Shown here one piece after another: positions 54,100-62,532 of a stretch of DNA of 64,000 nucleotides (positions are counted from its first letter, which is position 1; each line of letters starts with the position of its first letter). The stretch spans positions 310,001 to 374,000 of the forward strand of contig NZ_CP046400.1 in NCBI RefSeq assembly GCF_009762795.1, read 5' to 3'. This DNA comes from Pseudodesulfovibrio cashew (lineage in GTDB: Bacteria > Desulfobacterota > Desulfovibrionia > Desulfovibrionales > Desulfovibrionaceae). Position numbers and translations under genes: made by a program. The notes under the pieces were generated by a model. It did not search any database, had not been told where the DNA came from, and worked only from the letters and a program-made list of their open reading frames with translations.

Positions 54100-54357
54100 A
54101 TGAAGTGTCCCAGTTGCGGCAAATCGCTTAACCCGCGCGCCGTGCGCTGCACAGGCTGCGGAACCCGCCTGATCAGGCCCAGCGACAAGCTGGCCAGAAA
54201 GATGACGGCCGGGCGCGGGCTCTCCCTGGCCTGCGGCGGGCTGCTCGTCTGGCTTGCCGTGTTCCTCTTCTTCAACGACGCCATGCTGTTCGGCACCATC
54301 ACCGCCGTGGCCGGAGCAGCGCTCCTGTTCCTCGGCAAGACCATGAACCGGAGATGA
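54100..54357 (+). CDS. Small zinc-ribbon membrane protein
   Basis: This 85-residue protein starts MKCPSCGKSLNPRAVRCTGCGTRL, a zinc ribbon with two CxxC pairs (C3, C6, C17, C20). Two hydrophobic segments follow (about 44-61 and 65-80) and the chain ends in NRR. It overlaps the next gene by 4 bp (ATGA), so the pair is translated together. The role is unknown; the zinc ribbon could sense or bind something next to the membrane. Confidence 0.75.
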   Translation: MKCPSCGKSLNPRAVRCTGCGTRLIRPSDKLARKMTAGRGLSLACGGLLVWLAVFLFFNDAMLFGTITAVAGAALLFLGKTMNRR

Positions 54358-54986
54358 ACATGCACTCCACGGCGCTCAAGACAGCCCTTGCCGCTCTGGC
54401 CACCGCCCTGCTCATCTTTCTCCTATACCGTTATGCGGACCGTCCCCTGGCCGAGGCGGCCTTCGCCCTCAGGGACACGGCGTGGCACAGCATGGCCAAA
54501 TCCCTCTCCCTCGCGGCCGACCACCTGTTTTTCACTTTCCTGATTGCCGCAGGGCTTGTGGTGGGAGCCCTGGACGGGCTGCAAAACGGCCTGACCGCCC
54601 GCTCAAGGCACGTTCTCCACTTCTGCCTGAGCGTGGCCTGCGCAATGCTGATCGGAGACGCCCTCAAGGAAGTGTTCGGCCGGGCCAGGCCGCCACTGCT
54701 CTTCACCAAAGGAATCTACGGGTTCTTCCCCATGGCCGGGGACTACCTGCATTATTCCTTCCCCTCCGGGCACACCCTGCGCATTTTCTCCGCCATGACG
54801 GCGCTGGGCCTGATCCTGCCCCGGCTGCGCTGGCCAGCCTTGGGTGTCGCCCTGGTGGTGGGCGCAAGTCGAGTCCTCGCCCTGAAGCACTATCCGTCGG
54901 ACGTGCTCTTCGGCGCATTTATCGGCATCACCGCCGCGGTCTGGGCATGGCGGCTTCTCTATCCCTACGGACGGGAACGTCGCTAG
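54354..54986 (+). CDS. PAP2-family lipid phosphatase
   Basis: This 210-residue protein has about five membrane spans. The three phosphatase boxes are visible: K-x6-R-P (KEVFGRARPP), P-S-G-H (FPSGHTLRIFSAMTAL) and S-R-x5-H-x3-D (GASRVLALKHYPSDVLFG). These fit type 2 phosphatidic acid phosphatases or undecaprenyl-PP phosphatase-like enzymes. It is coupled to the zinc-ribbon gene. A lipid A or undecaprenyl role is possible but not resolved. Confidence 0.9.
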   Translation: MNMHSTALKTALAALATALLIFLLYRYADRPLAEAAFALRDTAWHSMAKSLSLAADHLFFTFLIAAGLVVGALDGLQNGLTARSRHVLHFCLSVACAMLIGDALKEVFGRARPPLLFTKGIYGFFPMAGDYLHYSFPSGHTLRIFSAMTALGLILPRLRWPALGVALVVGASRVLALKHYPSDVLFGAFIGITAAVWAWRLLYPYGRERR

Positions 54987-55063
54987 GCACACGAAAAGAC
55001 TCCGGTAGCAGGCCGGAGAAATCACTCAGACAAGATGCCTGGAAACCGAACGGAGGGAGCGCC

Positions 55064-55258
55064 CTATTCGCAGCCCTTGAAGCCCAGCTTCTTGAGCAGG
55101 ATGGAGGGTGGGCAGAAGCCCGTGAAGGCCGACTGGAGCAGGTTTGCGCCCACAAAGGCGGTGAACCAGAGCCAGTAGGGGGAATGGAAGTAGGCCAGGG
55201 TCAGGCTGAGCAAAATGAAAAAGCCGGCCATGCCGCGAACGATGCGTTCGATCATCAT
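55064..55258 (-). CDS. DUF2892 small membrane protein
   Basis: This 64-residue protein matches DUF2892: an N-terminal IERIVRGMAGFFILLSLTLAYFHSPYWLWFTAFVGANLLQSAFTGFCPPSILLKKLGFKGC with two spans and the GFCPPxxLLxKLG end carrying a cysteine. These proteins sit in the inner membrane and often accompany rhodanese-type sulfur transfer. It is separated from the M99 gene upstream by 4 bp and is likely in the same transcript. Confidence 0.88.
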   Translation of the reverse strand: MMIERIVRGMAGFFILLSLTLAYFHSPYWLWFTAFVGANLLQSAFTGFCPPSILLKKLGFKGCE

Positions 55259-55262
55259 AGTC

Positions 55263-57029
55263 TCACTCCAGGTGCGTTGTCCGGCTGCCGGGGGCCGGAT
55301 CGCCCAGAGCCAGCCCGCCCGCCAGAAAAGTCATGGTCCCGAGATCGCCAAAGGTGGTTGCCTGACGCACGGTCAGTCGCACTGGTTCGCCGTACTCCAC
55401 CTTGAACGGCTTGCCCACTTCCAGGGGGGAATTGCCCGCCGTGGCAACCAGCTTGTCGCCGGGGCCGTTGGACCAGGCCGCCTCAAGCACGTATTCCCCT
55501 ACGGGCAGCCTGTAGCTGCCGCCGGAGGTCCAGGGGATGAGCAGGGACTGACCGCTGTTGCAGGCCAGCCGCAGGGCATGCACCCTGCGCGGCTCGATGT
55601 CCACATAGAACTCCGCCGTTTCCGCTCCGGGAGTCTCGCGCACCACCCGGTAGCGCACCGCGCCGGTCCTGTCCGACGCCACGGCGTACCGTTCCAGAAA
55701 ATTGCCGGGATCGAGTATGATCTCCCAACCCAGGTCCTGGCCGTTGTTGGCCCAGGGAATGGCCACGAACCCCTTGAGGTTGACCACCTCCTGCCGGTCA
55801 CTGCCCCAGATGCCCTCCATGATGAGCTGATCGCCGACCACAGTGCGCAGGACCTGGCCGTCACGGACAAAGGTCGGATTCCCGTTGAGCCAGCAGACGA
55901 ACACGGGTTTGTCGTCGGCGCTTCCGGCGGGCATCTTCCCGGTCCAACGGACACGGGTCTTTGCCACCTGCTTGCCGTCGCTCCGCAGCTCCAGCTCGGT
56001 GAACGGCTCCAGGGCCATGCGCCGGGCCTTGATCAGGTTGACGCCGGGACGGTCCGAGGCGAACAGGGCCAACTCCGGGGAGAACGCCTGAGGACCGGAG
56101 GACTCCTTCTCCACGGACAGGGTCGCGCCCGGAGTCAGGCTGATGGCCGAATTCCCTTCCATCAACCGGCCGTTGACGCGCACGCGGACATCCTTGCGGG
56201 CGTATGCACGCACGTCGGCGTCGGTGAAGTCGGGCGGGGTGACGGACACGCCCAGGCGATTCAGAAGCATCACCGTGGCCGCCAACTGCTGGCGCACCTT
56301 CCAGTCGATCTGTCGGATGTCCTTGGATACCTCCACGGCCATGGCCGGGATGCCGACCTCGGCCAGCGCGTAACAGGTCAGCGACTTGCGCATCTCGGGG
56401 TAGTCGGTGGCCTTGTCGAAAGTCCGGGTATTGAACAGCTTGAACTGGTAGTCACTGGCCCCGATGGAGCGGTTGAGCTCGTCCAGGACCGAGTTGACGG
56501 TGTGGGCCAGGTCGATCTTGTCATAGACCAGGGTGTCAACGATGATGGACTGGCCGTAGCGCATGGGGTTGCGCAGGTTGTCGATGTACGTGGGGTGATA
56601 GAAACCGCTGCCCTCGTGCAGATGGATGAAGGCGTTGCTCTGGGCCAGCAGGTAGCGGATGACGCGGGCCACGCGGTCTTCGTAGAAGCGGTTGTAGTCC
56701 CGGTCGAAGCGCCGGTTCATGTCAACGTTGATCTGCCGCTTGTGCAGGTTGATCGACGGCACGTTGGCCCGGGGCAGGATGAGCAGGTTGCCGCGCGTGA
56801 CCTTGGCCTGAGTCAGAAGCTGAGCGGTGATGAATCCGGCAGATTCATCGCCCTGTATGCCGCCCTGGACCATGATGGTCGGCCCGGGCAGGGGGCCCTC
56901 CAGATAGACCACCTTGAGGGGATACTGGGTATCCGCAAAGAACGAGTGAACCCAGGACTCCGCTGAAGCGGGCGAAGCCGCGAGAAAGACCGCCAGGGTC
57001 AACGCCATCAGAAAGAATACACGTTTCAT
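55263..57029 (-). CDS. M99-family (Csd4-like) zinc carboxypeptidase
   Basis: This 588-residue periplasmic enzyme has a signal peptide ending near SPASA (residue 23). The zinc ligands fit the unusual Csd4 set: Q59 and E62 in GGIQGDES and H138 in FIHLHEGSGFYHP. Csd4 of Helicobacter removes D-amino acid residues from peptidoglycan tripeptides and gives the cell its curve. The peptidase domain spans about 25-265, and the remaining C-terminal half is a string of beta-sandwich modules (RVRVNGRLMEGNSAISLTPGATLSV). Downstream in the operon come a coiled-coil membrane protein and a Csd6-like enzyme upstream in reading order. Confidence 0.86.
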   Translation of the reverse strand: MKRVFFLMALTLAVFLAASPASAESWVHSFFADTQYPLKVVYLEGPLPGPTIMVQGGIQGDESAGFITAQLLTQAKVTRGNLLILPRANVPSINLHKRQINVDMNRRFDRDYNRFYEDRVARVIRYLLAQSNAFIHLHEGSGFYHPTYIDNLRNPMRYGQSIIVDTLVYDKIDLAHTVNSVLDELNRSIGASDYQFKLFNTRTFDKATDYPEMRKSLTCYALAEVGIPAMAVEVSKDIRQIDWKVRQQLAATVMLLNRLGVSVTPPDFTDADVRAYARKDVRVRVNGRLMEGNSAISLTPGATLSVEKESSGPQAFSPELALFASDRPGVNLIKARRMALEPFTELELRSDGKQVAKTRVRWTGKMPAGSADDKPVFVCWLNGNPTFVRDGQVLRTVVGDQLIMEGIWGSDRQEVVNLKGFVAIPWANNGQDLGWEIILDPGNFLERYAVASDRTGAVRYRVVRETPGAETAEFYVDIEPRRVHALRLACNSGQSLLIPWTSGGSYRLPVGEYVLEAAWSNGPGDKLVATAGNSPLEVGKPFKVEYGEPVRLTVRQATTFGDLGTMTFLAGGLALGDPAPGSRTTHLE

Positions 57030-57097
57030 TGCACCACCACCTGACTCCCCCCGGGGAATCCGGCCGGCGTACGGCGGGAGCCCGGATTACCGTGTCC

Positions 57098-57113
57098 GCC
57101 GGACGCGTCCGGC
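57098..57113. repeat. 16-bp perfect palindrome between M99 and membrane-protein genes
   Basis: GCCGGACGCGTCCGGC is self-complementary. It lies in the 99-bp gap between two genes of the cell-shape-like operon, where it may act as an mRNA processing or partial-termination stem. Confidence 0.5.
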
Positions 57114-57128
57114 CTGCCGGCGGCCCGG

Positions 57129-57848
57129 CTAGGAAAGAATATGGTAGAGGGGGTATGTTTCGGCAAAGATCACCCCTCCGTCCTTGCCCTTGATCTCGAG
57201 CCGCAGCCCGAACAGCTCTTTCCTGTCCACACCGTCGGGAAGGACGAAAACGGTCTGGATGCGCTTGAAGCGCTGAATCTGGAAGCTGAGATCGCTCTTC
57301 TTGACGTTGGCGTCCTGCGTGGAGCCATCTTTCTTCACCAGCGCGATATCGCCCTGCCCCACCACCGAAGTGGAGGTCTGCAGGTTATTGAGCTCGAAGC
57401 TCACGGAAATCTTCTGCCCCGCAATCTTGGCCTGGATGTTCTCCACGCCCACCTGCTGGGTGTCCACGCGGGTGAATACCTTGTTCAGGTCCACCTCGGG
57501 GGCCTCGGGCTCGTTTTCAGCCTCGTTGGTGGCGGCGGCCAGCAGGGATTGCAGTTCCGCCGGATCGTAGGACTGGAGTATCTTCTCCATGTTTCCCAGC
57601 CGCTCCAGCCGGACCTCGGCGCCCACCAGGCGCTGCTCAAGCTGCTTGTTCTCGCCCCGAAGATCGTTGTTGACCTTGAAGCCCCGCACGCCCATGTATA
57701 TGCCGCCCGCCGCGCACAGGAACAGGAAGACCTGCATGAACACGAACATCTTCAGCCAGAAAGGGCTCACGCGATAACGCGTCACGTCGCGGTCGTCACG
57801 CATGAAGAGTACGCTGTATTTGGAATTACTCACCGTGTCCGTCTCCAC
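57129..57848 (-). CDS. Bitopic coiled-coil membrane protein in cell-shape-like operon
   Basis: This 239-residue protein has a short cytoplasmic N-terminus (NSKYSVLFMRDDRDVTRYRVSP), one membrane span (about 34-56), a coiled coil (about 60-95, NNDLRGENKQLEQRLVGAEVRLERL) and a periplasmic beta-rich domain at about 130-235 (FELNNLQTSTSVVGQGDIALVKK, FKRIQTVFVLPDGVDRK). I know no family for it. It sits between the Csd4-like and Csd6-like genes and overlaps the latter by 19 bp, so it may scaffold these enzymes. The start at 57848 has no strong ribosome site. Confidence 0.72.
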   Translation of the reverse strand: METDTVSNSKYSVLFMRDDRDVTRYRVSPFWLKMFVFMQVFLFLCAAGGIYMGVRGFKVNNDLRGENKQLEQRLVGAEVRLERLGNMEKILQSYDPAELQSLLAAATNEAENEPEAPEVDLNKVFTRVDTQQVGVENIQAKIAGQKISVSFELNNLQTSTSVVGQGDIALVKKDGSTQDANVKKSDLSFQIQRFKRIQTVFVLPDGVDRKELFGLRLEIKGKDGGVIFAETYPLYHILS

Positions 57849-59089
57849 TGCTCGCTTTCGATTTTCCAGGACTTCCCGTCAGGCACCAGGACCATGGTCT
57901 TGCGGCCGAAATCCGAATAGCCCGCCTTGTCTGCAAATGTCTGATCAAAGGCCACCTGCAGGCCCTGGGGATGCATCGCGACCGTCAGGTGATCAACGCC
58001 GACCCTAACAGGCGGCGTCTTGGCCCACAATGCCTTTTTGTAATCAACAATGCTGGTTGCGCCGCTCCGGTTGCCCTGCACCGCCTGCGGCGCGTAGAGC
58101 GAGCCGTAGGCCTCGGTGTCCATGCCGAGCCAGGCCTTGCGCCACGCCTCGACTACTGCCTTGGCCTCGCCGGTCTTGGCAGCCAGGTACTTGTCGGTCA
58201 GGTCCTCGCTTGCGGGAACATACTCGCGCCCCACGATCCGCCACCGGCCGTCGGCGTCCTGCTTCCAATAGAATCGCTTGCCCGTGGTCGAAGCCATGCC
58301 CGTGGTGCGATAGTACTGGTCGAACCAGGTAACCCAGTAGTCCGGTCCGGGCAGGGCGCGGATGTTGTCGACCATGACCTGAATCCAAGCCTTGGACGCG
58401 AAAATCCGCCGTTTGTGATCCACGAACCCCTTGAAGTCCTGCCCCTCGGACAGGGTCATCAGGGCCGGGTCGTAATGCTTGAAAAAGTCGTCGCTTTGCT
58501 CCTGCCAGGTCTTGGCCCAGTCGCGCAGCTCACTGGCCAGGGAGTCCGCCACCACCTCGTTCTCGCCGGGATCGGCGGTCCACTCCACGTCCCTGGCGAT
58601 GACCACGGGCATGCCGTAGCTGATCTCCTTGGACATGTAGCGCATGTCCGGAACCTTCAGGGCGACGCAGCCACGGGTGTCGCGGGGCACGAAGGTCTTG
58701 CCCCTCCCGTGAATCCAGATCCCCCCCCCGGTCTTGCCGTTGATGCGGTCGACCGGATTCGGATAGTTCAAGGAATAGGCAAGGTTGCCGTACAGGTCCC
58801 AGTCCAGGTCCTGATTTATGCGGTATCCCACGAAGTAGACGCCCTCGGGCGTGCGCAGGTCGCCTTCCACGAGCTTGTCGCCCTCGGACTGTCCCGTGGT
58901 GCACGGGAAGCGGTAGAGCTCGTGCAGGGGCGAGCGGCGCTCCAACATGAAGAGCGTCTGGTCTTCCTTGTCCACGGCCACCATCCTACGCGGACCGTAG
59001 TCATGGGACGACAAGGTGGGAGTCCACCCTCCGGCCAGGGCCGGAGCGGTGCACAGCATCAGTGACAGGACTACGATCAATAGGCGCAA
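57830..59089 (-). CDS. Csd6-like L,D-transpeptidase/carboxypeptidase with NTF2-like domain
   Basis: This 419-residue periplasmic protein starts at TTG with AAGGAG upstream and has a signal peptide ending near ALAGG (residue 20). The YkuD domain (about 35-175) has IWIHGRGKTFVPRDTRGCVALKV, with catalytic H127 and C141. From about 195 on are a helical section and an NTF2/SnoaL-like domain at about 290-415 (VVEAWRKAWLGMDTEAYGSLYA). Helicobacter Csd6 has this order and acts as an L,D-carboxypeptidase after Csd4. The pairing with an M99 gene supports that role here. Confidence 0.85.
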   Translation of the reverse strand: MRLLIVVLSLMLCTAPALAGGWTPTLSSHDYGPRRMVAVDKEDQTLFMLERRSPLHELYRFPCTTGQSEGDKLVEGDLRTPEGVYFVGYRINQDLDWDLYGNLAYSLNYPNPVDRINGKTGGGIWIHGRGKTFVPRDTRGCVALKVPDMRYMSKEISYGMPVVIARDVEWTADPGENEVVADSLASELRDWAKTWQEQSDDFFKHYDPALMTLSEGQDFKGFVDHKRRIFASKAWIQVMVDNIRALPGPDYWVTWFDQYYRTTGMASTTGKRFYWKQDADGRWRIVGREYVPASEDLTDKYLAAKTGEAKAVVEAWRKAWLGMDTEAYGSLYAPQAVQGNRSGATSIVDYKKALWAKTPPVRVGVDHLTVAMHPQGLQVAFDQTFADKAGYSDFGRKTMVLVPDGKSWKIESEQWRRTR

Positions 59090-59139
59090 AGCCTGACAAC
59101 TCCTTGCGGTCGGTTTCCCCTTCCCGAACGACCCCGGGA

Positions 59140-59700
59140 CTACCTGCCTCCTGCGGACAGCAACTCGGCGCGGGTAAAGATGGAACGCAGTTCCAACCCG
59201 GCTTCCTTGAGCTTTTCGCGTCCGCCCTCTTCACGGTCTAAAACGGCCAGCACGCCGACGATCTCGAGGCCCGCGTCCCGCACGCGTTCAGCCGCCGTGA
59301 TCAGGGTGCCGCCCGTGGTGCAGACGTCCTCCAGGAGCACGACCTTGTCGCCCTCGCCGAAGTTGGCCAGCCCTTCCAGGTACTGGTTTGTGCCGTGCCC
59401 CTTGGACTTCTTCCGGATGATGAACCCCGGCATGGGGCGACCTTCCAGATGGGAAACAACCGTCACGCTGGACACCAGGGGATCGGCCCCCAGGGTCATT
59501 CCGCCCACGCCCTTGGCGTCGATATCCTTGAGCATATCGACGAAGAGTCGGCCGATGAGGTAGCTCCCCTCGGCGTGCAGGGCGGTCTGCTTGCAGTCAA
59601 AGTAGTAATCGCTCTTCTTGCCCGAGGTCAGGGTGAAATCCCCCTCGCGGTAGGAGAGCTCCAGCAGGAGTTTGGCAAGCTTGGCTTTCATGTCGTTCAT
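59140..59700 (-). CDS. pyrE: Orotate phosphoribosyltransferase
   Basis: This 186-residue PyrE joins orotate and PRPP to make OMP in pyrimidine synthesis. The PRPP-binding loop VVLLEDVCTTGGTLITAAERV is intact, with YREGDFTLTSGKKSDYYFDCKQ at the N-terminus and FIIRKKSKGHGTNQYLEG in the flexible loop. The length is normal. GAGGGGAAATAAC precedes this ATG, and the purB stop is only 1 bp upstream, so the two are cotranscribed. A longer frame to 59793 has no support. Confidence 0.95.
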   Translation of the reverse strand: MNDMKAKLAKLLLELSYREGDFTLTSGKKSDYYFDCKQTALHAEGSYLIGRLFVDMLKDIDAKGVGGMTLGADPLVSSVTVVSHLEGRPMPGFIIRKKSKGHGTNQYLEGLANFGEGDKVVLLEDVCTTGGTLITAAERVRDAGLEIVGVLAVLDREEGGREKLKEAGLELRSIFTRAELLSAGGR

Positions 59701-59701
59701 G

Positions 59702-61000
59702 TTATTTCCCCTCGAAGACGCGAGCAAAGACCACATCCTCGTATCGCTTGTAATACGAGGGGTCGAAAGCTTCGTCAAGGTCGTTAGATGCAAGGTGTTT
59801 GTTTACTTCCGCATCCTGGCGGATCTCATCCTCGAACTGGACTTTGTTCTCCCAGCAGCGCATGGCCACCTTCTGGACCATCTCGTAGGCGGCCTGCCGC
59901 TTGAGGCCCGTGGCGATGAGCTTGTTGAGCACACGCTGGGAATAGAACAGCCCGAAGGAACCCATCAGGTTGCGCTGAATATTGTCTTCTTTGACAACCA
60001 GCCGCTCCAGCACGCCGCACATGCGGTGCAGCATGTAGTCGATGAGGGCGGTGGTGTCGGGCATGATCACGCGTTCCACCGAGGAGTGGGAGATGTCGCG
60101 CTCATGCCAGAGAGCCTGGTTCTCCATGGCGGCCAGGGAGTTGGACCGGATGACCCGGGCCAGGCCGCAGAGGTTCTCGGCGGAAATGGGATTCTTCTTG
60201 TGCGGCATGGCCGAGGAGCCCTTCTGCCCCTTGGAGAAGCCTTCCTCCACCTCCAGCACCTCGGTGCGCTGCAGATGCCTGAGCTCCAGGCCGAGACGCT
60301 CGATGCCGCCGGCCAGCATGGCCAGGGCGGTGAAGAACTGGGCGTAGCGGTCGCGCTGCACGATCTGGGTCGAATGCGGGTCGGCCTTGAGGCCGAGGAT
60401 GGCGCAGGCGCGCTCCTCCAGCTCCGGGCTCAGATGGGCGAAGGTGCCCACCGCGCCGGACAGCTTGCCCACGCGGATGTTCTCGCGGGCCGCCTCGAAG
60501 CGCTCCTTGTGGCGCTGAAATTCGGCGTGGAATCCGGTGAACTTGAGGCCGTAGGTGGTGGGCTCGGCATGAATGCCGTGGGTCCGGCCCATGCAGATCA
60601 GGCCCTTGTGGCGGTAGGCCATGTCCTTGAGGACGTCCAGAATACGGTCGATGCCCTCGGCCACGATGGCGCCCGCCCGAGTCAGGAGCACACCGTTGGC
60701 GGTGTCCACGATATCCGAGGAGGTGCAGCCAAGGTGGATGTACCGGGAACTGGGGCCGACCTTCTCCTCCACGGCGGTGAGGAAGGCGATGACGTCGTGC
60801 TTGGTGGTCTCCTCGATCTCGAGGATGCGGTCCAGTTCGAAATCCGCTTTCTCATGGATCTCGTCGCAGGCCTCCTGCGGCACCTCGCCCATTTCGGTCC
60901 ATCCCTTGGTTACGGCCAGTTCGACCTCGAGCCAGACCCGGAACTTGTTTTCCAGGGTCCACAATTCCCTCATCGCCGGACGGGAGTATCTATCTAACAT
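59702..61000 (-). CDS. purB: Adenylosuccinate lyase
   Basis: This 432-residue PurB cleaves SAICAR and adenylosuccinate in purine synthesis. The N-terminus RYSRPAMRELWTLENKFRVWLEVELAV and the middle IHLGCTSSDIVDTANG and GRTHGIHAEPTTYGLK are typical. The fumarase-superfamily signature GSSAMPHKKNPISAENL is complete. The length is normal. It begins the pyrE-purB operon in reading direction, so purine and pyrimidine genes are joined. Confidence 0.97.
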   Translation of the reverse strand: MLDRYSRPAMRELWTLENKFRVWLEVELAVTKGWTEMGEVPQEACDEIHEKADFELDRILEIEETTKHDVIAFLTAVEEKVGPSSRYIHLGCTSSDIVDTANGVLLTRAGAIVAEGIDRILDVLKDMAYRHKGLICMGRTHGIHAEPTTYGLKFTGFHAEFQRHKERFEAARENIRVGKLSGAVGTFAHLSPELEERACAILGLKADPHSTQIVQRDRYAQFFTALAMLAGGIERLGLELRHLQRTEVLEVEEGFSKGQKGSSAMPHKKNPISAENLCGLARVIRSNSLAAMENQALWHERDISHSSVERVIMPDTTALIDYMLHRMCGVLERLVVKEDNIQRNLMGSFGLFYSQRVLNKLIATGLKRQAAYEMVQKVAMRCWENKVQFEDEIRQDAEVNKHLASNDLDEAFDPSYYKRYEDVVFARVFEGK

Positions 61001-61170
61001 GGTCTCTCACTCTCCGGTCGCCGAAAGGTTCAGGAAACATCCGCCGACGGTCCGGCCCCATGCCGGGCACGACCTTCGAGGGCCGACGCAATCCGTCTCT
61101 GTCCCGAACTTCCGGCAACCCTATAGTTGTCGAGTTCTCTTTCTCGCGTTGCGTGCGCGGTGCGAAACAT

Positions 61171-61197
61171 AAAAAAAGGCAGCCAGGGCTGCCTTTT
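61171..61197 (-). terminator. Terminator of fmdB-like gene
   Basis: On the minus strand GGCAGC pairs with GCTGCC around a 4-nt loop and is followed by seven T (A run at 61171-61177 on the plus strand). It lies 9 bp after the stop of the FmdB-like gene. The plus strand shows TTTT after the same stem, so it may work in both directions. Confidence 0.85.
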
Positions 61198-61205
61198 CCG
61201 TGCAT

Positions 61206-61505
61206 TTACGATGCGGAGCCCGCGGATGACGTATCCGAGGCTTTCGCGGGTGCGGGTTTGGCCCCGGAATCTTCCGGGCCGGTCTTGGCGGGTTCCGCCG
61301 CCTTGCCCGGTGTGGAACCGGACTTCTTTCCGCCGTAGCCGTCGGCATACCAGCCGCCGCCCTTGAGGTGGAAGGAAGAATGGGAAATGAGCCGCTTGGA
61401 CTGTCCACCGCACTCGGGGCATTCCATGTCGCGGTCCTCGAAACCCGACTGCCACTCCTCGAAAACGGACTGGCAGTCCCGGCATTGATATTCATAGATG
61501 GGCAT
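61206..61505 (-). CDS. FmdB-family zinc-ribbon protein
   Basis: This 99-residue protein starts MPIYEYQCRDCQSVFEEWQ with the FmdB motif, and MECPECGG gives the second CxxC pair of the zinc ribbon. RLISHSSFHLKGGGWYADGYGG is the usual family ending of the ribbon. A 45-residue Lys/Ala/Pro/Ser tail (KSGSTPGKAAEPAKTGPEDSG) follows. Members are thought to be regulatory, but no partner gene is adjacent. The ATG follows GGTTGCGC without a strong ribosome site. Confidence 0.87.
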   Translation of the reverse strand: MPIYEYQCRDCQSVFEEWQSGFEDRDMECPECGGQSKRLISHSSFHLKGGGWYADGYGGKKSGSTPGKAAEPAKTGPEDSGAKPAPAKASDTSSAGSAS

Positions 61506-61650
61506 GATCGCGCAACCTGAAAATCGTGATGTTCACAGTAAATGACGGCAGATCAAGAACCTGCCGCCGCAAGGCGCGGAAAAGCAAGTGCGCCGGAAAT
61601 CCCTCCAGGGGATGGATCCGGACAACAGCGCCGCCGCGCCTGACCAGACC

Positions 61651-61761
61651 TTAGGCCTTGGCGGCCTTGGCTTCCTTGATGGCGGCCTTGATCGCCTTCT
61701 GGCGGCGATGACGCTTGCGGTCCAGTTCCTTCTTCCGTTCGTGCTTCTTGTGACGTGCCAT
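61651..61761 (-). CDS. 36-residue highly basic peptide
   Basis: GGAG sits ideally before the ATG (GGAGACCATCATG). The 36-residue product is MARHKKHERKKELDRKRHRR followed by an Ala/Lys helix ending EAKAAKA. More than half its residues are Lys, Arg or His, with one helical face. A longer frame extending to 61899 lacks a ribosome site. It is not in standard families I know. The charge suggests RNA, ribosome or nucleoid binding. It stands alone between fmdB-like and the next gene. Confidence 0.72.
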   Translation of the reverse strand: MARHKKHERKKELDRKRHRRQKAIKAAIKEAKAAKA

Positions 61762-61940
61762 GATGGTCTCCTTGATATTTCGGCCCCGTATCGGGCTTTT
61801 CTTTCTTGCGAGCCGTGCTACATAAACCATTCGAAGCCGGTTTGTCCACCCCCCGGACCGACGAAATTCTCCCTTGACTCCCCCGGATATGATGACCATA
61901 TTCCCAATTCCAACGAAAACAACCCGAGAGGTTTAGTATA

Positions 61941-62444
61941 ATGATACGCAGCGTCAGTGTAAAAAGTGCAATCAAGGATGCCCTGAAGGTATTTCAGTTC
62001 GACCAGTGGGTCCGGTTCTACTTCGTCGTCGAAAAGGGCGAGGAACTGTGGATCGAAATCCCCCAGGAAGTCTTGGACGCCCTGAAAGAGGACGATCCGG
62101 ACATGCACCGCTACGCGGACCTGATCAACAACGCGATCACCGACTACAACCGCTCCCAGGAGAACGTCTGCTCCTACATCGCGGGCCGCCTGGACGGCCA
62201 GAAGTACGAACAGACCGTCCTGCCCCAGGTCTTCGACAACTCCACCTTCAAGGTCGAGATGTACATCTTCAACGTCTGGCTGAAGATGCATGAGCCGCAC
62301 CTGGACGAGGAGTACATGGACTTCGCCGGATGGATGGAAATGTATGACGGCTGGAATTCCCTGGACGAGGTCAAGGCATACCGCGCCAAGCTCGTCGAGT
62401 CCGGCACCGACCCGCAAGTCCCGGACTGCACCACCGCCCAGTAG
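61941..62444 (+). CDS. Conserved-looking hypothetical protein, acidic
   Basis: This 167-residue protein is acidic and helical, with no signal or membrane span. It starts MIRSVSVKSAIKDALKVFQFDQWVRFYFVV and contains NVCSYIAGRLDGQKYEQTV and FNVWLKMHEPHLDEEYMDFAGWMEMYDGW, with many aromatic residues. I recognise no family. GAGAGG precedes the ATG and a perfect terminator follows. It is likely cytoplasmic; no neighbour suggests its role. Confidence 0.72.
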   Translation: MIRSVSVKSAIKDALKVFQFDQWVRFYFVVEKGEELWIEIPQEVLDALKEDDPDMHRYADLINNAITDYNRSQENVCSYIAGRLDGQKYEQTVLPQVFDNSTFKVEMYIFNVWLKMHEPHLDEEYMDFAGWMEMYDGWNSLDEVKAYRAKLVESGTDPQVPDCTTAQ

Positions 62445-62454
62445 GCGATACGGT

Positions 62455-62499
62455 GCGAAAAAGCCCCCGCCTCCAAATTGGAGCCGGGGGCTTTTTCGC
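62455..62499. terminator. Strong bidirectional terminator
   Basis: GCGAAAAAGCCCCCG pairs with CGGGGGCTTTTTCGC, and inside it CTCCAA pairs with TTGGAG. Both strands show a T run in the stem end. It separates the acidic hypothetical (+) from the small secreted gene (-). Confidence 0.93.
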
Positions 62500-62532
62500 G
62501 CCGCAAGTCCGAAGGACGCCGTGACGAGCCCT

